From assembly GCA_947440895.1 (NCBI GenBank), contig CANETO010000056.1, positions 1 to 8,803 on the forward strand: a stretch of DNA of 8,803 nucleotides, read 5' to 3'. Source of the stretch: Planctomycetaceae bacterium (GTDB lineage: Bacteria; Planctomycetota; Planctomycetia; Pirellulales; UBA1268). This document shows positions 6,119 to 8,803 of this stretch, piece by piece. The notes below the pieces were generated by a model that did not search any database, had not been told where the DNA came from, and saw only the letters and a list, made by a program, of their open reading frames with translations. Made by a program: the position numbers and the translations under genes. Numbering within the stretch: the stretch's first letter is position 1; each line of letters starts with the position of its first letter.

Positions 6119-6910
6119 ATGAACATTGGCATGCGCGCATTCATTGTGATCCTGTTGGGGTGCCTGCTGTTCGCACCTGCCACGGTGGCGTCTGCCGCCC
6201 CGCCGCTCCGCGTGGGCATGGAACTCTCCTACCCGCCCTTTGAGATGACCGATCCGCAGGGGCGGCCGACGGGCGTGAGCGTGAAACTCGCCGAGGCGCT
6301 TGGAAGGCATCTCAGCCGAGACGTGGTGATCGAAAACATCGCGTTCGATGGGCTGATCCCGGCGCTCAAGACCGGCAAGATCGACTGCATCATCTCCTCG
6401 ATGACCGCCACGCCGGAGCGGAGCCGGTCGATCGCCTTCTCGGAGCCCTATCTCAAGACCGGACTGGCGCTCCTGGTCGGCACCGCGTCACCGGTGCAGT
6501 CGGCGGCCGATCTCGACTCGCCCGGTCGCACGATCGCCGTCAAGAAGGGGACCACGGGCCACCACTACGCCTCGACCACGCTGAAGCGGGCTCGCCTGCT
6601 CGTGCTCGACAAAGAATCGGCCGCCGTGCTGGAGGTGGTGCAGGGGAAGGCCGACGCCTTTATCTACGACTCCCTCTCGGTCTACCAGAATCAGAAGCGG
6701 CACCCAGGCACGACCCGCGGACTGCTGCGGCCGTTTCGCGAGGAGACCTGGGCCGTCGGCCTGCGGCCCGGCGACACGCAGCTGCAGGACCAGATCAACG
6801 AGTTCCTGAAAAAGTTTCGAGCCGATGGTGGCTTCGAAAAGCTCGGCGATGAATTCCTGCCCGAGGAGAAGGCTGCCTTCAAGGCTCAGAACATCCCGTT
6901 TTACTTCTAG
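6119..6910 (+). CDS. Polar amino acid ABC transporter substrate-binding protein (family 3)
   Basis: The protein has 263 residues, normal for HisJ/GlnH-like periplasmic receptors. A signal peptide covers residues 1-26 with a good signal-peptidase-I site (VASA before APPL). A cysteine at 15 follows LLG, but the hydrophobic core continues past it, so lipidation is less likely. The mature protein has MELSYPPFE (34-42), GVSVKLAEALG, then FDGLIPALKTGKIDCIIS (76-93) and TATPERSRSIAFSEPY (96-111). This is the classic SBP_bac_3 signature, with the Arg that usually contacts the ligand carboxylate expected in the TPERS segment. The second lobe carries KKGTTGHHYA and a hinge return at GKADAFIYDSLS. The ligand is probably an amino acid; which one cannot be read from sequence. 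The ribosome site is weak; Met5 (ATG at 6131) is an alternative start. Confidence 0.93.
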   Translation: MNIGMRAFIVILLGCLLFAPATVASAAPPLRVGMELSYPPFEMTDPQGRPTGVSVKLAEALGRHLSRDVVIENIAFDGLIPALKTGKIDCIISSMTATPERSRSIAFSEPYLKTGLALLVGTASPVQSAADLDSPGRTIAVKKGTTGHHYASTTLKRARLLVLDKESAAVLEVVQGKADAFIYDSLSVYQNQKRHPGTTRGLLRPFREETWAVGLRPGDTQLQDQINEFLKKFRADGGFEKLGDEFLPEEKAAFKAQNIPFYF

Positions 6911-6938
6911 CGGCAGTTCGAGAGACGGTTGCTCCTGT

Positions 6939-7673
6939 ATGCCCCGCTGGCTCGCCCATACGATCGTGGTCATCCTGTTCGCGGCGCTTATTGCGCTTGC
7001 GTTCTCGCGGGTGAATTATGCATGGAACTGGTCCGGCGTCTGGGAATACCGGCAGAAGCTGCTGCAGGGATTTGGTGTCACGGTTGCTCTGAGCGTGGCT
7101 GCCCTCGTTGGCAGCACGCTCATCGGCATCCTTGCGGCGCTCTTGGTCGGTTCGAAAAATGTGCTGCTCGAGGCGGTGGGCCGTGTCTATGTCGAACTGA
7201 TCCGCGGCACGCCGCTGCTGGTGCAACTGCTCATCGGCTTCTATGTGGTGGCCAGCGCCGTCGGCCTCGAGAATCGTTACGTCGTCGGCGTGCTCGTACT
7301 GTCGCTGTTTAGCGGCGCCTACATGGCCGAGATCTTCCGCGGCGGTCTGGCCGCCATTCCGCAGACGCAGCGGGATTCCGCTCGGGCCATCGGTCTCACT
7401 CCCTGGCAGTCGCTTCGGCTCGTGATTCTGCCGCAGGCCGTGCGACTCGTGCTGCCTGCCGTGGCTGGCCAGTTCGTGTCGCTGATCAAGGACTCGTCGC
7501 TGCTCTCGGTGATCGCGGTCTCCGAGTTCACGCTTGCCGCGCAGGAGGTGAATTCGTTCACGTACTCGACCCTGGAAAGCTACCTGCCGCTCGCCGCGGG
7601 GTATCTGCTCCTCACGCTACCGCTGTCGGCGCTGTCGCGGGTGCTTGAACGCCGCTTCCGCTACGAGACCTGA
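6939..7673 (+). CDS. Polar amino acid ABC transporter permease (HisM/GlnP family)
   Basis: This is a 244-residue inner-membrane protein. It has an N-terminal membrane helix (about 6-22), a periplasmic stretch, then the conserved core starting GFGVTVALSVAALVGS (44-59). VELIRGTPLLVQLLIGFYV (85-103) is strongly diagnostic of the His/Glu/Gln/Arg/opine permease family. The EAA loop that docks on the ATPase runs from EIFRGGLAAIP (131-141) to ARAIGLTPWQSLRLVILPQ (148-166). The C-terminal part, SLIKDSSLLSVIAVSE (181-196), is also typical. Only one permease gene is present, so the channel is probably a homodimer as in GlnP-type systems. The ATG at 6939 is 28 bases after the binding-protein stop; upstream in-frame ATGs lie inside that gene and are rejected. 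Confidence 0.94.
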   Translation: MPRWLAHTIVVILFAALIALAFSRVNYAWNWSGVWEYRQKLLQGFGVTVALSVAALVGSTLIGILAALLVGSKNVLLEAVGRVYVELIRGTPLLVQLLIGFYVVASAVGLENRYVVGVLVLSLFSGAYMAEIFRGGLAAIPQTQRDSARAIGLTPWQSLRLVILPQAVRLVLPAVAGQFVSLIKDSSLLSVIAVSEFTLAAQEVNSFTYSTLESYLPLAAGYLLLTLPLSALSRVLERRFRYET

Positions 7674-7719
7674 TCTCCAGGCCGCCTTCATCCCACGCTC
7701 CCCACGCACCGTATCGGCC

Positions 7720-8448
7720 ATGCTGCTTGACATCCGCAACCTCGTGCAGCGATTCGGTACGACCACCGTGCTCGACGGCCTGACCATGCACACCAGCGAC
7801 GTGCGGGCGCTCGTGCTGGTGGGGCCTTCGGGCGGCGGGAAGTCGACGCTTCTGCGGATACTCGCCGGGCTCGACGTGCCAACGGCCGGCAACGTGGCGT
7901 TCGACGGCGAGCAGCTCCCGCGAGACGAGCCGTCCCTCCAGGAATACCGTCGCACTGTCGGCACGGTCTTCCAGGCCTACAATCTCTTCCCCCACCTGAC
8001 CGCCATGGAAAATCTGCTCCTACCTCTGGTTCACGTGCACGGCCTGACTGACCTCGAGGCGCGGGCCCGCGTTCGTGAGCCGCTGGAGCGATTTTCGCTG
8101 GCTGACCATGCCCACAAGCGCCCGGCCGAACTCTCCGGTGGCCAGAAGCAGCGGATCGCCATTCTCAGGGCCCTCGTCGTGCAACCGAAGCGTTTGTTCC
8201 TTGACGAGCCCACCTCCGCGCTCGACCCTGAGATGACGGCGGAGGTTCTGGACATGATCGGGGAGCTGAAGGACCTTGGCACGCAGTTCGTGCTGGTGAC
8301 CCACGAAATGGGGTTCGCCCGTGGCGTCGCTGACGAGGTGGCGTTTATCGGCGAGGGCCGGGTGCTGGCCCACGGTCCGCCGGGGGAGATCATCGACCGC
8401 AGCGATGTGCCGCGGGTGCGAAGCTTTTTTGCGAGGATTCTACGATGA
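7720..8448 (+). CDS. Polar amino acid ABC transporter ATP-binding protein (GlnQ/HisP family)
   Basis: This 242-residue ATPase is of the usual size. Motifs in order are Walker A GPSGGGKST (35-43), Q-loop Gln85 in VFQAYNLFPHLT, signature LSGGQKQR (138-145), Walker B RLFLDE (158-163) followed by PTSALDPE, and H-loop His195 in VTHEMGFAR. PTSALDPEM with VTHEM is characteristic of the amino-acid importer ATPases. Two small departures are AILRAL after the signature where AIARAL is usual, and AYNLF in place of the common FNLF or QFNLF. Neither touches catalysis. The ATG at 7720 fits the family N-terminus (LLDIRNLVQRFG). The frame is open to an ATG at 7645 inside the permease gene, which would add 25 unlike residues. 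No clear ribosome site is seen. Its stop overlaps the next gene by ATGA. Confidence 0.94.
   Translation: MLLDIRNLVQRFGTTTVLDGLTMHTSDVRALVLVGPSGGGKSTLLRILAGLDVPTAGNVAFDGEQLPRDEPSLQEYRRTVGTVFQAYNLFPHLTAMENLLLPLVHVHGLTDLEARARVREPLERFSLADHAHKRPAELSGGQKQRIAILRALVVQPKRLFLDEPTSALDPEMTAEVLDMIGELKDLGTQFVLVTHEMGFARGVADEVAFIGEGRVLAHGPPGEIIDRSDVPRVRSFFARILR
8433..8437 (+). promoter_or_regulatory. Ribosome binding site of the ADP-ribosylglycohydrolase-like gene
   Basis: GAGGA lies seven bases before the ATG at 8445, within the end of the ATPase gene. It supports re-initiation at the ATGA overlap. Confidence 0.5.
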
Positions 8449-8803
8449 CTGAAACGCTCGATCGGGTCGACACGTCGCAGCCGGCCTTTCTCGGCGCCCT
8501 TGTCGCAGATGCCGTGGCGATGCCCGTGCACTGGTATTACGACCGGCAGGCCCTGACGCGTGACTATGGCCTGATCACCGACTATCTCAAGCCGAAGAAT
8601 CCCCATCCCGACAGCATCCTCTGGCGGTCGAGCTACACCGCCGCCAGCCCCAAGACAGACATCCTGCGGGAGCATGCGAAATACTGGGGTCAGCGGGGCA
8701 TCCACTACCACCAGTTTCTCGAAGCGGGTGAGAACACGCTCAACCAGCAGCTGGCGGTCGAACTCCACGACCTGATACGTCGCGATCGGGACTACGATCC
8801 CGA
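8445..8803 (+). CDS. ADP-ribosylglycohydrolase (DraG/ARH-like) family protein, N-terminal part
   Basis: The ATG overlaps the ATPase stop (ATGA), and 119 codons are visible before the right edge. Residues 15-30, FLGALVADAVAMPVHW, correspond to the first helix of the ADP-ribosylglycohydrolase fold ('G.l.GDAlG.P.E'), with Ala-Asp in place of Gly-Asp and His-Trp near the usual Glu. NPHPDSILWRSSYT (52-65) and the WGQRGIHYHQFLEAGENTLN run (81-100) match a DraG-like subgroup I recall as conserved in bacteria. The family removes ADP-ribose from proteins or small molecules using two Mg2+ ions. The usual TDDT metal motif is not seen; the nearest stretch is SPKTDIL (68-74). The other metal ligands would lie beyond the window, so activity and substrate cannot be judged. 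Coupling to an amino-acid importer operon suggests, but does not prove, a link to nitrogen or amino-acid metabolism. Confidence 0.8.
   Translation, partial: MTETLDRVDTSQPAFLGALVADAVAMPVHWYYDRQALTRDYGLITDYLKPKNPHPDSILWRSSYTAASPKTDILREHAKYWGQRGIHYHQFLEAGENTLNQQLAVELHDLIRRDRDYDP

Noticed and set aside
8421..8430. Run of six T's near the end of the second ATPase gene, as a terminator
   Set aside because: It lies inside coding sequence, has no GC-rich stem before it, and the next gene overlaps the ATPase stop.

Overview
The window is GC-rich and densely coding. It holds eight recognisable genes: seven on the plus strand, and one on the minus strand that runs off the left edge. Little can be said about the host. 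The GC content, the patchy Shine-Dalgarno sequences and the periplasmic-type binding proteins fit a Gram-negative bacterium. The mix of families (a STAS fusion, a DraG-like hydrolase of the 'MPVHW' type, a stand-alone pyruvyl transferase) would suit a planctomycete-like lineage. That taxonomic guess is weak, because no rRNA or other marker gene is present.

Layout. Positions 1-488 (minus) encode the N-terminal domain of a CorA-family divalent-cation transporter, cut by the window edge. A divergent spacer (489-711) carries a good sigma-70-like promoter pointing right. From 712 to 4969 runs a tightly packed four-gene operon. It encodes a STAS-domain protein with an unrecognised C-terminal module, then the permease, ATPase and substrate-binding protein of an ABC importer of the TrpXYZ/COG4120-COG1101-COG2984 type. 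The STAS gene overlaps the permease gene by a GTGA, so the likely regulator and the transporter are translationally coupled.

A gene-free stretch of about 355 bases (4970-5324) follows, rich in small hairpins in its second half. Next is a polysaccharide pyruvyl transferase gene (5325-6056), then a 62-base gap with two perfect hairpins. A second, unrelated importer of the polar-amino-acid (HisJ/M/P-like) family follows: binding protein 6119-6910, permease 6939-7673, ATPase 7720-8448. Its ATPase gene overlaps by ATGA with an ADP-ribosylglycohydrolase-family gene that leaves the window at 8803.

How the genes may work together. The two importers probably feed small nitrogenous solutes, likely amino acids, into the cell. 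Each is coupled by a 4-base stop/start overlap to a protein from a signalling or modification family: the STAS protein upstream of the first importer and the ADP-ribosylglycohydrolase downstream of the second. This parallel is the most interesting feature of the window. That the partner proteins control transport is inference from gene order. I saw no CRISPR array, tRNA, rRNA, insertion sequence, phage gene or defence gene.
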